A stretch of DNA of 64,000 nucleotides from the NCBI GenBank assembly GCA_019358985.1, contig JAHHIJ010000009.1, positions 124,001 to 188,000 on the forward strand, in the 5' to 3' direction. Positions 37,355-46,679 of the stretch are shown here, piece by piece (position 1 is the first letter of the stretch; each line of letters opens with the position of its first letter). The stretch comes from Tolypothrix brevis GSE-NOS-MK-07-07A (GTDB taxonomy: Bacteria; Cyanobacteriota; Cyanobacteriia; Cyanobacteriales; Nostocaceae). The notes beneath the pieces are model-generated. The model saw only the letters and a list, made by a program, of their open reading frames with translations, was not told the DNA's origin and ran no database searches. Position numbers and translations under genes: made by a program.

Positions 37355-38056
37355 GTGCATTTACTAATTCCAGCTGCGGGGATGGGACGAAGAATGGGAA
37401 GCGATCGCAATAAACTTTTGTTAATGGTGCGATCGCAACCGATAATTAGTTGGACCCTCAAAGCCGCTGAAGCCTCATGTTTAATCAGTTGGATCGGGAT
37501 TATTGCGAATCCTACCGACTGGCAAGACCTCCAGACAATTGTCGCTCAACAAAAATTAACTAAACCTGTGGAATTGATCGAAGGCGGCTCCACACGCCAA
37601 GAATCAGTTTACAATGGTTTACTTGCATTACCATCTATCGCAGAGCAAGTGTTGATTCACGATGGTGCCAGATGTCTTGCGACACCGGATTTATTTGATG
37701 CTTGTGCTTTATCGATTCGCCATTATTCTGGTTTGATCGCTGCCATCCCTGTCAAGGATACTATCAAAGTTGTCGATGAAAATGGCATAATTCAAAGTAC
37801 TCCTGACCGACGGCGACTGTATGCAGCACAAACTCCCCAAGGTTTTGATGTTAAGTTGTTGAAACAATGCCACGAAACGGGTATCCGTCAAGGTTGGGAA
37901 GTAACTGACGATGCGGCTTTGTTTGAAAAGTGCGGCTACAGCGTCGCAATTGTTCAAGGAGAAGAAACCAATTTGAAAGTGACTACCCCACAAGATTTAG
38001 CGATCGCCGAATTCATCCTCACAACTAGAGAGCAGGGGAAAAAGGAGAATTTTTAA
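37355..38056 (+). CDS. ispD: 2-C-methyl-D-erythritol 4-phosphate cytidylyltransferase
   Basis: IspD makes CDP-methylerythritol from MEP and CTP in the non-mevalonate isoprenoid pathway that feeds carotenoids and chlorophyll phytol. Visible are the CTP loop LIPAAGMGRRMGSDRNKLLL, IHDGARCLATPDL, IPVKDTIKVVD, AAQTPQGFD and VTDDAALFEK. I choose GTG at 37355, five bases after GAGGAA; a TTG at 37343 would add four residues. The TnpB element starts right after its stop codon. Confidence 0.95.
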   Translation: MHLLIPAAGMGRRMGSDRNKLLLMVRSQPIISWTLKAAEASCLISWIGIIANPTDWQDLQTIVAQQKLTKPVELIEGGSTRQESVYNGLLALPSIAEQVLIHDGARCLATPDLFDACALSIRHYSGLIAAIPVKDTIKVVDENGIIQSTPDRRRLYAAQTPQGFDVKLLKQCHETGIRQGWEVTDDAALFEKCGYSVAIVQGEETNLKVTTPQDLAIAEFILTTREQGKKENF

Positions 38057-38199
38057 GTTTGACACAAATGTCAAATAATGATATGATCCCACACACTTAT
38101 CAGAAAAATGGGTTTAAAACCCCGTCCTTCCCTTGACGGCTTTCCCTGTCAAACAAAAGCATCTTGTGCTAAGATAGCCAGCATAAGACCAATAAAGCC

Positions 38200-39354
38200 A
38201 TGCTAGTTTTTGAGTTTAAAACATACGGGAAGCCCCAGCAATTTGCATCTATTGACGAAGCGATTAGAACCGCCCAATTCATTAGAAACAAATGCTTGCG
38301 TTTTTGGATAGATCATCCTAAAGCCAGTAAATACGACCTTAATAAACTGTGTGCTGTATTGGCTAAGGAATTCCCTTTTGCTGACAAACTAAACTCCCAA
38401 GCTAGACAGGCATCAGCCGAAAGAGCTTGGGCTGCAATCTCTCGTTTCCATGAGAATTGTCAGAAGAAAGTGGCAGGAAAGAAGGGCTTTCCACAGTTTC
38501 AGAAGGATTGTAGATCCGTGGAATACAAAACCACTGGCTACAAGATAGCTGATGACCGGAAATCGATAACATTTACAGATAAGAATGGAATCGGGAAGCT
38601 GAGGCTTAAAGGAACTAGGGATCTAAACTTCTATCAGCCTGACCAAATCAAACGGGTAAGACTGGTAAAACGTGCAGATGGTTACTATGTTCAATTTTGT
38701 ATTTCTGTTGACCGCACAGAGATTTTACCCGCCACTGGCAAGACCATTGGGTTAGATGTAGGACTGAAAAGTTTTTACACTGATTCAAACGGTTTAGAGG
38801 TTGAAAACCCGAAATTTTACCGAACTGGCGCAGTCAAGATGAAGCGGGCACAACGTCTAGTTTCACGCAAAGTTAAAGGGTCAACCAATCGCGTTAAATC
38901 TCGAATTAAGCTAGGTAAAATCCACCTGAAAATAAGTCGGCAACGTAAAGACCATGCTGTGAAATTGGCACGGTGCGTAATCAGATCTAACGATCTAGTA
39001 GCCTACGAAGATTTAAGAGTGAGAAATATGGTGAAAAACCATTGTTTAGCTAAATCGATTTCTGATGCGGGATGGTATCAGTTTAGAGTTTGGCTAGAAA
39101 CATTCGCGCGAGTCTTTGGACGGGTCACTGTTGCAGTGAATCCAGCCTATACCAGTGAAGAATGCTCTAATTGTGGCGTAGTTGTGAAGAAGTCTCTATC
39201 TACCCGTACCCATGCTTGCCAGTGTGGCTGTGTACTAGACCGTGACCATAACGCCGCTCTAAATATATTAACTAAAGGAATAGCTACCGTAGGGCATACG
39301 GGAAGCTCAGTACTAGATACTGGCAACGCTTCTGGAGAAACGACCTCTATCTGA
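38200..39354 (+). CDS. tnpB: TnpB RNA-guided nuclease, apparently intact
   Basis: The 384-residue protein has the complete TnpB/OrfB layout: an N-terminal helix-turn-helix and wedge region, RuvC-I Asp in IGLDVGLKSF, RuvC-II Glu in VAYEDLRVRNM, a zinc finger with CSNCG and CQCGC and RuvC-III Asp in LDRDHNAALNI. All catalytic and zinc residues are present. TnpB proteins cut DNA next to a short TAM, guided by an RNA that overlaps the 3' end of their own gene, and so favour keeping the element at its site. The hairpin 47 bases after the stop would be the end of that guide RNA scaffold. It starts with ATG at 38200. Confidence 0.93.
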   Translation: MLVFEFKTYGKPQQFASIDEAIRTAQFIRNKCLRFWIDHPKASKYDLNKLCAVLAKEFPFADKLNSQARQASAERAWAAISRFHENCQKKVAGKKGFPQFQKDCRSVEYKTTGYKIADDRKSITFTDKNGIGKLRLKGTRDLNFYQPDQIKRVRLVKRADGYYVQFCISVDRTEILPATGKTIGLDVGLKSFYTDSNGLEVENPKFYRTGAVKMKRAQRLVSRKVKGSTNRVKSRIKLGKIHLKISRQRKDHAVKLARCVIRSNDLVAYEDLRVRNMVKNHCLAKSISDAGWYQFRVWLETFARVFGRVTVAVNPAYTSEECSNCGVVVKKSLSTRTHACQCGCVLDRDHNAALNILTKGIATVGHTGSSVLDTGNASGETTSI

Positions 39355-39400
39355 GTTGGTGCAAACCTGCTGGGGTAAGTTGATTCGTTGAGAGAAGAAT

Positions 39401-39422
39401 CCTCACGCCTGAAGGCGTGAGG
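39401..39422 (+). ncRNA. Terminal hairpin of the TnpB guide (right-end) RNA
   Basis: CCTCACGCC and GGCGTGAGG pair around TGAA just after tnpB. In IS200/IS605 elements the right-end hairpin closes the scaffold, and the bases that follow (AGTGTCAA and on) would be the guide. The 5' end of the RNA lies within tnpB and cannot be placed. Confidence 0.55.
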
Positions 39423-39502
39423 AGTGTCAAAAATCAGTAAGTGTGAGTCAGTCAGGCAGTTGTCATTTGCTCTGGTGACTCTTGACTAGTGACTAATGAC
39501 CA

Positions 39503-40033
39503 ATGATTACAGCCACAGCGAACAAGATAGAAGCGATTCTCTATTTAAAAGGTAAACCCTTATCCCTCAGTGAAATCGCTGAGTATGCAGCGTGCGATCG
39601 CGCTACTGTTGAGGAAGGGATAATTGAATTAATTGATAACTATGCCCATAGAGATGGTGCTTTAGAAGTTGTAGAAACCCCAGCAGGTTACTGCCTACAA
39701 CTGCGGTCAGATTATCATGAATTAGTGCAAACTATGATACCAGTAGAATTGGGCTTGGGGGCATTGCGAACTTTAGCAGCGATCGCTCTCAATACCCCGA
39801 TTCTTCAAAGCGACTTGATTAACCTGCGTGGTTCGGGAGTATATCAACACGTTCCCGAACTAGTCGAACTCGGTTTTGTCCGAAAACGTCGAGATCATGA
39901 ATCTCGGTCTTATTCGCTACAAATTACTCCGAAATTTCACCAATACTTCCAAATTGAGCAACTTCCCGAACCATTCGGGAGCAGTCAAGAAGAACGACAA
40001 CTAGAACTAGACTTCAAAACTGAACCAGATTGA
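39503..40033 (+). CDS. scpB: Segregation and condensation protein B
   Basis: ScpB is the winged-helix kleisin partner that with ScpA and SMC organises the chromosome. The 176-residue protein has MITATANKIEAILYLKGKPLSLSEIAEYA as the first winged helix and LRTLAAIALNTPILQSDLINLRGSGVYQHVPELVELGFV as the second (each quoted in part: IEAILYLKGKPLSLSEIAEY; LRTLAAIALNTPILQSDL). The start lies after a TTGACTA-type repeat. scpA is not nearby. An IS605 remnant begins directly at its stop codon. Confidence 0.93.
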   Translation: MITATANKIEAILYLKGKPLSLSEIAEYAACDRATVEEGIIELIDNYAHRDGALEVVETPAGYCLQLRSDYHELVQTMIPVELGLGALRTLAAIALNTPILQSDLINLRGSGVYQHVPELVELGFVRKRRDHESRSYSLQITPKFHQYFQIEQLPEPFGSSQEERQLELDFKTEPD

Positions 40034-40219
40034 CATCCTCCCCGCGCCCATTCGGTCGGGGATTCCTAACACTCACGAATTAGGTTTCTGCTTCATAGCA
40101 CCAGCCTTAACAGATTTATTCTGTTCGGGTCTTATGGTCGCTCCACAGACATTTTTTCTGATAAAGGGGTGTAGGGTTGCAGGTTTCGGGTGTAGGTTAA
40201 AACCCCACCCCTCGTGGGT
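40034..40219 (-). pseudogene. tnpB: 3' remnant of a TnpB gene with right-end hairpin
   Basis: Read on the minus strand, a frame ending at 40073 encodes LQPYTPLSEKNVCGATIRP, then EQNKSVKAGAMKQKPNS and a stop, which matches the C-terminal tail common in cyanobacterial TnpB (CGxxVRP, then VKQEPNS-like). The right-end hairpin follows (40040-40061, CCCCG with CGGGG). The 5' part is missing; a miniature element starts at 40220, exactly where the homology is lost. Confidence 0.7.
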
Positions 40220-40395
40220 GCAGGGCTGTTTCGTTCCCTAAAAGGCTCGCATTCTTCAAGGGTTCAGGAGATGAAAAATAAGCTCCCCATTTAATCTTAG
40301 GCATCAAAATGGTCACCAATTCATGACTTTTGCCCTGATATTTATCGCCAATTATATTGACAAAATACGTATCTTATCGAATGAAACAGCCCTGC
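40220..40395. mobile_element. Miniature inverted-repeat element, GCAGGGCTGTTTC ends
   Basis: GCAGGGCTGTTTCGTTC (40220-40236) and its complement GAATGAAACAGCCCTGC (40379-40395) are 17-base terminal inverted repeats with one mismatch. The 142-bp interior has no open frame. It abuts the TnpB remnant. Confidence 0.7.
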
Positions 40396-40525
40396 TTTTT
40401 AAGGGGGGTTGGGGGGATCGAGTCTTATCCGAACCGTATTGGCTAGAGACCTTCCAACGGAACGTCTCTACAATATGTATGATTTGCTGGACATGAAATA
40501 AGGACGCGCATTCCTGACTACAAAG

Positions 40526-41353
40526 TTAAACTAGAGAACGGTCAGTCAAAATCTCATAGCCAGTATCCGTCACTAACACAGTATGCTCAAACTGAGCCGA
40601 AAGTGAATTATCCACCGTTACAGCAGTCCAGCGGTCAGATAAAGTCCGCGTCACCTTAGAACCTGCATTCAAAATTGGCTCAATAGCCAGCGTCATTCCT
40701 GCACGTAGCTTTACATTTGGCATTTCCCGTGTGCGGAAGTTGAAAACTGAAGGTTCTTCGTGCAAGTTGCGACCAACACCGTGTCCGGTGAAATCCTCAA
40801 CTACACTAAAGCCATTACCTTTTACATGGTCTTCAATTGCTCCAGCAATATCTATGAGGTAATTCCCCGCTTTAACTTTTTCAATACCTTTGAAAAGCGA
40901 TTCTTCGGCTACGCGAATCAGTTTAGCAGCATCTGGGGTGACATTACCCACGGCAATAGTAATGCAGGAGTCACCATGAAAACCTTGATAAAAAGCACCT
41001 GTATCTACTTTTAAAACATCTCCTAAACGGATGACTTTTTTCGGACTGGGGATACCATGTACAACTTCATTATTAATGCTGGAGCAGATAGAACCAGGAA
41101 AACCGTGATATCCTTTAAAGCTTGGTGTTGCACCCATTTCTCGGATGCGTTTTTCCGCATGAATATCTAAGTCAGCAGTAGTCATTCCTGGCTGTACCAG
41201 CTCAGAAATTTCTTTCAAAACGGTAGCCACAATTTTTGCAGATTGCCGCATAATTTCAATTTCACGCGGTGATTTAATTTCAATTCCTCTGCGTTGTCGT
41301 TTGGAAACATTAGGTTGAGTTGATTGAGAAAGTAGGTTGCTGAAAATGTTCAT
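40526..41353 (-). CDS. map: Methionine aminopeptidase, type I
   Basis: Map removes the initiator Met from new proteins. The 275-residue protein contains the five metal ligands: Asp and Asp in [16 protein letters not shown], His in [14 protein letters not shown], Glu in LAIEPILN and Glu in [10 protein letters not shown], plus the substrate His in [21 protein letters not shown] (second part). A 30-residue N-terminal extension with [11 protein letters not shown] precedes the catalytic core. Single gene. Confidence 0.96.
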   Translation of the reverse strand: MNIFSNLLSQSTQPNVSKRQRRGIEIKSPREIEIMRQSAKIVATVLKEISELVQPGMTTADLDIHAEKRIREMGATPSFKGYHGFPGSICSSINNEVVHGIPSPKKVIRLGDVLKVDTGAFYQGFHGDSCITIAVGNVTPDAAKLIRVAEESLFKGIEKVKAGNYLIDIAGAIEDHVKGNGFSVVEDFTGHGVGRNLHEEPSVFNFRTREMPNVKLRAGMTLAIEPILNAGSKVTRTLSDRWTAVTVDNSLSAQFEHTVLVTDTGYEILTDRSLV

Positions 41354-41415
41354 AGGATATTAATAATTATTTGCGCCTTGCCGCTTAAGAGTCAATGATT
41401 TTTTTAGATTAGTTC

Positions 41416-41544
41416 AGGACTTACGCTTTTAGGATCAAAAAACGAACCGCCTTCTCTGCGAGAGGCACGCGGCTACGCGCTTCGCGTCTCCGAAGGAGAA
41501 GAAGCCAAGGAATAAGAGTTTAAGAGAGTTTTTGCGTAAGTCCT
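41416..41544. mobile_element. Miniature inverted-repeat element, AGGACTTACGC ends, copy 2
   Basis: AGGACTTACGC (41416-41426) and GCGTAAGTCCT (41534-41544) enclose an interior that, inverted, matches copy 1 at 25602-25692 (AAAAACTCTCT and GCGGTTCGTTTT). A different dispersed repeat, CTACGCGCTTCGCGTCTCCG-like, is inserted in the middle and explains the extra length. Confidence 0.75.
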
Positions 41545-41613
41545 ATAGTTGAGTTGAGAAACAATATCTATATTTAAGTTAGCTTATTTGGTTGTTAGTG
41601 GGCATTGGGCAAT

Positions 41614-41752
41614 TTTGAAGAGGAGAAAGGGGAAAGGGAAAGGGGGAAAAAATATTCATTCGTATTATTTAAATAACTCTTCTTGCAAACGTTGCTGAGG
41701 AAAGCGCTTTATTTCCATACCTTTACCCTTTTCCCTTTCCCCCCTCTTCAAA
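41614..41752. mobile_element. Miniature element with TTTGAA ends, copy 2, supplying a stop codon
   Basis: Starts TTTGAAGAGGAG and ends CCCCTCTTCAAA, with AGCGCTTTATTTCCATA (41703-41719), the complement of the core of copy 1. Its right end overlaps the last codons of the M16 peptidase gene: the TGA stop of that gene is read from the TTTGAA terminus. Confidence 0.7.
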
Positions 41753-44579
41753 TGCCATGTGCTAAGACAGCCGGTCCGGCTGTGACTACTACAATTTTAT
41801 CTGGATGAAGTAACTCACGAGCAGCAAGATTTACTTGGGCAAGATTGGCTGTCTGGATTTTTTGGGTAAAAGAACGTAATTCCATTTCATCCAGTCCATA
41901 TACTTCGTTCATGAGAATTCTTTTAGTTAATTCCTGTGGGTTTGCAAGAGTTACAGTGTAGTTGCTGATTAAGGTGCGTTTGGCTGCCTCTATTTCTTCG
42001 GTGCTGACACCATGAGTATGCAATTGTTGTAGCAGATTGCGGGTGCTAGCGATCGCTTTACTTGCATCTTCTGGGCTGGTTTGCATTTCTATGGAAAATG
42101 TGCCTATATTTTTCCCAGCTTGGAAGTAGCTATAAATTCCATAAGTCAGACCTAAGCGATCGCGTACTTCTGCACCCAGTCTACTCGAAAGTGTATCACC
42201 ACCTAAAATCTGATTTAAGATTAAAGCCGCATAAAATCTTGGATCTTGACGGTTTATACCTATGTAACCCATATAAGTAATCGCTTGGGCTTTACCAGGA
42301 AGCACTGAATTGACACGGACTACTTTTTCTGGTATAGATACAGCCGGATATTTTAATTTTGGTGGTTTACCGCTAACTTGCCAATCACTAAACTCGTTTT
42401 TCAGAAGCGATCGCACTTTCGTCGCTTCAAAATCTCCCACCAACACCAACACTGTTGTATCTGGACGATAATATTTTGCTTTGAAATTAACCACATCTTC
42501 ACGGCTAATTTTTCGCAAACTCTTTTCGGTGGGGAAGGTGTGTGATGGATGATTTTTCGGATAAATCGATTGTACAAATGTTCTTTCTGCTACTTCCGAT
42601 GGGTCATCTAATCCCAGTTCCAAAGCATTCAAAGCTTGTTGGCGAGTCAATTCCAATTCTTTTTCAGCAAAAGTAGCATTTTTGATTTCATCACCTAAAG
42701 TGTGAATTAAGACAGGCAAATCTGCGGCTAGACTATTACCCTGAATTCGCACACCTTCGCGATACGTTTCCAAATCCAAATTTGCTCCCCGTTCTTCCAA
42801 AGCTTGGGCAAGAGTTAAAACATCCTTGGTTTTTGTACCATTCATTAAGTTGTCTGCTACAAGAGATGCCAACCCCGCTTTATCTTCTGGATCAAATTCT
42901 GCCCCAGCTTTTAAATAACCACTCAGCGTCACCGTGGGAGTACTTTTATCCGGCAACAGCAATACCCGCAAACCGTTGCTAAATATAATTTTTTGTGGTA
43001 GCAGCGTTCCCTTTTCTGAAGAGGTTTTATCAACAATCTCTGTAGTCGAATCCACAGATGGTAAATACTTCATCACCTCATTTGGCGCTACAGGGACACC
43101 AGAAGTAAAATTTTCCGTAGTTTGTACAGAATTTGCTTTACCACTATTTCCTTTAATCTGTTTCTGAGTTGGTTCAAAAAAGCCCACCGTGCGTGCTTCT
43201 TGTTGAAGATACTTATTTACCACACGCCTAATATCCGCCTCAGTGACTTTGCGAACCGCTTCTAAATAGCGTTCTGTGTAGAGATAATCACCAGTCGTTA
43301 GCTCATCGTTACCCAGTTGCATTGCTTGATTGCTGATGTCACGGTTACTCAAAATTGCAGAAGCTTCTAACTGCATCTTGGCTCGTTTCATTTCTTTTGA
43401 AGTCACCCCAAAAGCCAGCTTACTGATTTCACTACTTAGTACTGAGTCAATTTTCCGCAAATCGTGATGAGGTGCCGCTGTCACCGATATCTTATACCAG
43501 CCAGAGGAGAGCAAGCTAGCAACCGAAGCAGTAACATCACTAGCCAAACCTGATTCCACTAATGCCTGATAAAACCGAGAATTCCGTCCTTCTGTCAAGA
43601 TGTAATCCATCACTTCCAACGCTGGCACATCCGGATGATTCACCTGGGGCAGTGGGTAGATTGCTTGTAACAAACCCGCAGAACCCGGTTCTCGCAAGAC
43701 GATGGGAGACGAGGAGACGGGGAGACGGGGGAATTTAGACTCTTGACCATTGACTATTGACTCTTGACTCTTAGGTATTTTCCCAAATATCTCTTGTACT
43801 GCTTTAAGGGTTTTTACGGTGTTAAAATCCCCGACAATCACCAAAACAGCGTTGTTGGGAGTGTAGAAGTTACGGTAATACTTACGTACTTGCTCAACTT
43901 GAAACTTCTCCACATCGGCTTTAGTACCACCCACAGGCAATCCGTAAGCACTCTGGGGAAACGCTGCTTGCATTACAGCGCGGTTGAGACGGTAATCAGG
44001 ACTATTTTCGTAACCTTGCAACTCGGAAATTACTACCCGTTTTTCACTCGCTAATTGTTCGGCATCAATCAGAGAGTTTTGCATTCTGTCTGCTTCCAGC
44101 ACTAGGAGAGCTTTAAGCTTTTCTCGTTCTAAAGTTCCATAATATGCTGTTTGATCGTAGCTAGTGAAAGCATTTGAGTCGCTACCCAAAGCACTAAATA
44201 ATCGTCCAAATTGAATTGGACGGTTGCGAGTGCCTTTAAACATCATGTGTTCTAACTGGTGGGCAATGCCATTGACTCCTGGTTGTTCATTGCGGGAGCC
44301 GACTTTGTACCACACTTGCACAGCTACAACCGGCGCTGTATGCACTTCTTTTGTGAGGACAGTCAGACCATTTTCCAGCACCGTTTTGTTGACGTTTTCT
44401 GTCACTGTTAGAGATTTTGGCTTTGTTGCTACAAGTGTTTTCTGGGTACTTACCTGATTGTAAGCAAGCAAAAGCCTACTCTGAGCAGGTTTATGACTGA
44501 GAAACAACACCACAATCAGCCAAGCGCTGAACATTAAAAACAAAAAACGGTACTTACGTAATGCGGAAAATACTGACAT
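41748..44579 (-). CDS. M16-family zinc peptidase (pitrilysin/insulinase type), exported
   Basis: The 943-residue protein begins with a hydrophobic segment (FLFLMFSAWLIVVLFLSH) acting as signal or anchor and contains two M16 halves. The first holds the inverted zinc motif H107-x-x-E110-H111 in AHQLEHMMFKGT and a downstream SEKRVVISEL with the third ligand Glu; the second half (from about 540) lacks HxxEH and should be the inactive partner. It probably degrades small peptides in the periplasm or thylakoid lumen. At about residues 278-300 (KSQESIVNGQESKFPRLP) a TTGACTATTG-type heptamer repeat has been read in frame. The C-terminal stop is provided by a miniature element. Confidence 0.9.
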   Translation of the reverse strand: MSVFSALRKYRFLFLMFSAWLIVVLFLSHKPAQSRLLLAYNQVSTQKTLVATKPKSLTVTENVNKTVLENGLTVLTKEVHTAPVVAVQVWYKVGSRNEQPGVNGIAHQLEHMMFKGTRNRPIQFGRLFSALGSDSNAFTSYDQTAYYGTLEREKLKALLVLEADRMQNSLIDAEQLASEKRVVISELQGYENSPDYRLNRAVMQAAFPQSAYGLPVGGTKADVEKFQVEQVRKYYRNFYTPNNAVLVIVGDFNTVKTLKAVQEIFGKIPKSQESIVNGQESKFPRLPVSSSPIVLREPGSAGLLQAIYPLPQVNHPDVPALEVMDYILTEGRNSRFYQALVESGLASDVTASVASLLSSGWYKISVTAAPHHDLRKIDSVLSSEISKLAFGVTSKEMKRAKMQLEASAILSNRDISNQAMQLGNDELTTGDYLYTERYLEAVRKVTEADIRRVVNKYLQQEARTVGFFEPTQKQIKGNSGKANSVQTTENFTSGVPVAPNEVMKYLPSVDSTTEIVDKTSSEKGTLLPQKIIFSNGLRVLLLPDKSTPTVTLSGYLKAGAEFDPEDKAGLASLVADNLMNGTKTKDVLTLAQALEERGANLDLETYREGVRIQGNSLAADLPVLIHTLGDEIKNATFAEKELELTRQQALNALELGLDDPSEVAERTFVQSIYPKNHPSHTFPTEKSLRKISREDVVNFKAKYYRPDTTVLVLVGDFEATKVRSLLKNEFSDWQVSGKPPKLKYPAVSIPEKVVRVNSVLPGKAQAITYMGYIGINRQDPRFYAALILNQILGGDTLSSRLGAEVRDRLGLTYGIYSYFQAGKNIGTFSIEMQTSPEDASKAIASTRNLLQQLHTHGVSTEEIEAAKRTLISNYTVTLANPQELTKRILMNEVYGLDEMELRSFTQKIQTANLAQVNLAARELLHPDKIVVVTAGPAVLAHGI

Positions 44580-44725
44580 TACCTTTTTAAACTTCCTCTG
44601 TAAATTCTATGAGAAATTTTCTTTTAATAATAGTTTAATCTTTTTCTGTAAGTTATTGCTTCGACAATATTACAGAGAAAGATTATTTTAGAGTTAAGAG
44701 GAAGTAGAAGCCACTATTCGCCGAT

Positions 44726-45160
44726 TTATGATAAGATCCGTAGAAATTCAAGTGGTAATCCGTCAGTATCGGCAATAAAAGCAACTTCGTAAATACGCGA
44801 GCCTATTTGCTGCTGTGTGGGTTCTAACAGCACTACCAACGGTTGCGATTGTTCACCTTGAGATTGTGAAGCGATCGCCAAACGTTCTTTGAGATTTGTT
44901 AACCAACTTGGTAAATCTGCCGTTATTTGTGTTAGATCAAATGACAGATGATAATACCCGACATAATGCTCATCTGCGAATGCATCCGGGGCTGGCTTTG
45001 GTTCGGGAATTTGGATAAACTCTATTCTGCCCCCTAATCCTTCCATCCAGCAAGCCAGAGTATAGCCTGTAGTGAAGCGTTCACAGACTATAAACCCCAA
45101 CTGCTCGTAAAAGGCGATCGCACGATGAATATTCGCGGTACGAATCGAAGCGTGATGCAT
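44726..45160 (-). CDS. VOC/glyoxalase-superfamily protein
   Basis: The 144-residue protein shows a vicinal oxygen chelate fold: MHHASIRTANIHRAIAFYEQLGF at the start, GRIEFIQIPEP in the middle, HLSFDLTQ, then IYEVAFIADTDGLPLEFL with the terminal Glu. Possible metal ligands are His2 or His3, Glu in RIEFI, His in YHLSF and Glu in PLEFL, as in lactoylglutathione lyase, but the substrate is not known. It lies 147 bp upstream of the M16 peptidase gene on the same strand. Confidence 0.82.
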   Translation of the reverse strand: MHHASIRTANIHRAIAFYEQLGFIVCERFTTGYTLACWMEGLGGRIEFIQIPEPKPAPDAFADEHYVGYYHLSFDLTQITADLPSWLTNLKERLAIASQSQGEQSQPLVVLLEPTQQQIGSRIYEVAFIADTDGLPLEFLRILS

Positions 45161-45204
45161 CTTAATAGTTATGAGTTATGAATTAAATTTAACTCCAAAC
45201 TCCT

Positions 45205-45232
45205 GTATAGACGCGAAATTTCGCGTCTACAC
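45205..45232. repeat. Palindromic repeat, AGACG family (CGAAA-type core)
   Basis: GTATAGACGCGAAA and TTTCGCGTCTACAC form a hairpin between the VOC gene and the TIGR02652-like gene, with a partial second copy following. Confidence 0.6.
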
Positions 45233-45252
45233 AATTTCGCGTCTCCTAACGA

Positions 45253-45765
45253 TTACTCAAACAACCGAAAATAAGGATAGCGCACAGGCACACCAGGCTC
45301 TTTTTCCAAATCAAAATTTATCACTTCCCAGCAGCCATCTTCTGCGGAATCCGGGCTAAACTCCACTGGTAAACCGTAAAGCCGCGAAGATGTTGTCTCC
45401 CCTTGACCAGAACGCCAAGGTGTGCTGCGTTCCAAGTAGCCACTCATCAATTCTTGATACCGTTTGGCAATAATCACTTTTGTTGCTCGGTATCCTTGAG
45501 TGTACAGCTTATCTAGCGCCTCGTGAATTTCAAAGCGAATGCCATCGGGATGGGTATGTTGCCGATACCATTCATTATTCCACCTCCGCCAATGACGCCC
45601 GGACTGAAGATGAATCAATTCACCATCTTTGGGATCTGCTTCAAAAGCGCCATGCCTAGTACATAAATATGTATCTGTTAGTGTCAGTGCCGGAATTGTT
45701 TGACGGCAGTGGGGACACTGGATTTCGGGACCAAATATTGGGTACTGCAAACCTGGATTCATCAT
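45253..45765 (-). CDS. TIGR02652-type cyanobacterial zinc-finger protein
   Basis: The 170-residue protein starts MMNPGLQYPIFGPEIQCPHC and carries CPHC plus a later CTRHG, a possible zinc site. The rest has HWRRWNNEWYRQH, and ends VRYPYFRLFE. It matches, from memory, the uncharacterised cyanobacterial family TIGR02652, whose members have the same N terminus. Function is unknown. It is followed by the VOC gene on the same strand. Confidence 0.8.
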   Translation of the reverse strand: MMNPGLQYPIFGPEIQCPHCRQTIPALTLTDTYLCTRHGAFEADPKDGELIHLQSGRHWRRWNNEWYRQHTHPDGIRFEIHEALDKLYTQGYRATKVIIAKRYQELMSGYLERSTPWRSGQGETTSSRLYGLPVEFSPDSAEDGCWEVINFDLEKEPGVPVRYPYFRLFE

Positions 45766-46004
45766 GAAGTGCGTACAAACATACTTTTGTTTTCACCCGC
45801 CAAATTGGTTTTAGTTTACACTTCTACTCCGTTTACTTGGGGTAATTACTTATTGCTGCACAGAAATTGAGTTGCGCTGTCAGTTTTCCACAAAGCGTAT
45901 CCTCTGAACATCAAGGCTTAACACCGTGATATTCTGTTGAATGCAACCAGCTTCCAAGGTTGGAGTTTTTCCAGTGTTCCTGGGTACCATATTCATATTC
46001 TATC

Positions 46005-46538
46005 GTGTCTACCGCTTCTTACTGGTCTTCTGTTGATATTTCTCAAGCTGCCTTCGTTGCCGCGAATGCTGTGGTTATTGGTTCGGTAAACATAGCCGCA
46101 GGAGCGAGCATTTGGTATCAAGCTGTAGTTAGGGGAGATGTGGAAAGGATTGAAATTGGCGAATGCACCAATATTCAGGATGGAGCAATTCTACACGGCG
46201 ACCCAGGCTTTCCCACAATTTTAGAAGATTATGTAACCGTCGGACATCGTGCTGTGATACATTCAGCTTACATTGAACGTGGCAGCTTAATTGGAATTGG
46301 CGCGATTATTTTGAACAAGGTGCGGGTAGGCGCTGGTAGTATTATTGGTGCTGGTGCAGTCGTAACTAAAAATGTACCTCCTTTATCTTTGGTAACGGGG
46401 GTTCCGGGGAAAGTGTTGCGACAAGTAACCCACGACGAAGCAGCCGAACTCATCGAACATGCTCAACGTTACCAAAAGTTAGCTTTGGTTCATGCAGGGA
46501 AAGGAACTGATATCGGTTTTACAAAGGCTGGGGAATAG
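46005..46538 (+). CDS. Gamma-class carbonic anhydrase-like protein
   Basis: I take GTG at 46005, giving 177 residues; the frame extends to 45960 but the extra part is unlike the family. The protein is a left-handed beta helix of hexapeptide repeats (VVIGSVNIAAGASIWY, then LIGIGAIILNKVRVGAGSII). The His ligands of gamma carbonic anhydrases are visible in ILHGDPG and VGHRAVIHSAY, and VRGDVERIEIG precedes them. It resembles the CaiE/YrdA/CcmM N-terminal group; carbonic anhydrase activity has not been shown for all members. No carboxysome genes are adjacent. Confidence 0.87.
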   Translation: MSTASYWSSVDISQAAFVAANAVVIGSVNIAAGASIWYQAVVRGDVERIEIGECTNIQDGAILHGDPGFPTILEDYVTVGHRAVIHSAYIERGSLIGIGAIILNKVRVGAGSIIGAGAVVTKNVPPLSLVTGVPGKVLRQVTHDEAAELIEHAQRYQKLALVHAGKGTDIGFTKAGE

Positions 46539-46679
46539 CCTTCAGGCTGAAGCCTGAACGCCAGGTGCTATAACGGTCGTGTTCCTCCCTTCGGGTTCGC
46601 CACTTCGACGGGACGGAAACCGACACCGCCGAGTGGACTCACCGCAACGCACTGGCTCGGCTACATGAACAGAGCTTAC

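Larger units (their letters stand above)
38057..39430 (+). mobile_element. IS200/IS605-type solo TnpB element, intact
   Basis: The element contains one gene, tnpB, with no tnpA. The left side (38060-38199) has imperfect stems in AAACCCCGTCC and TTGACGG; the right side ends with the hairpin at 39401-39422 followed by AGTGTCAA. The exact ends are approximate. It lies between ispD and scpB. Confidence 0.75.
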
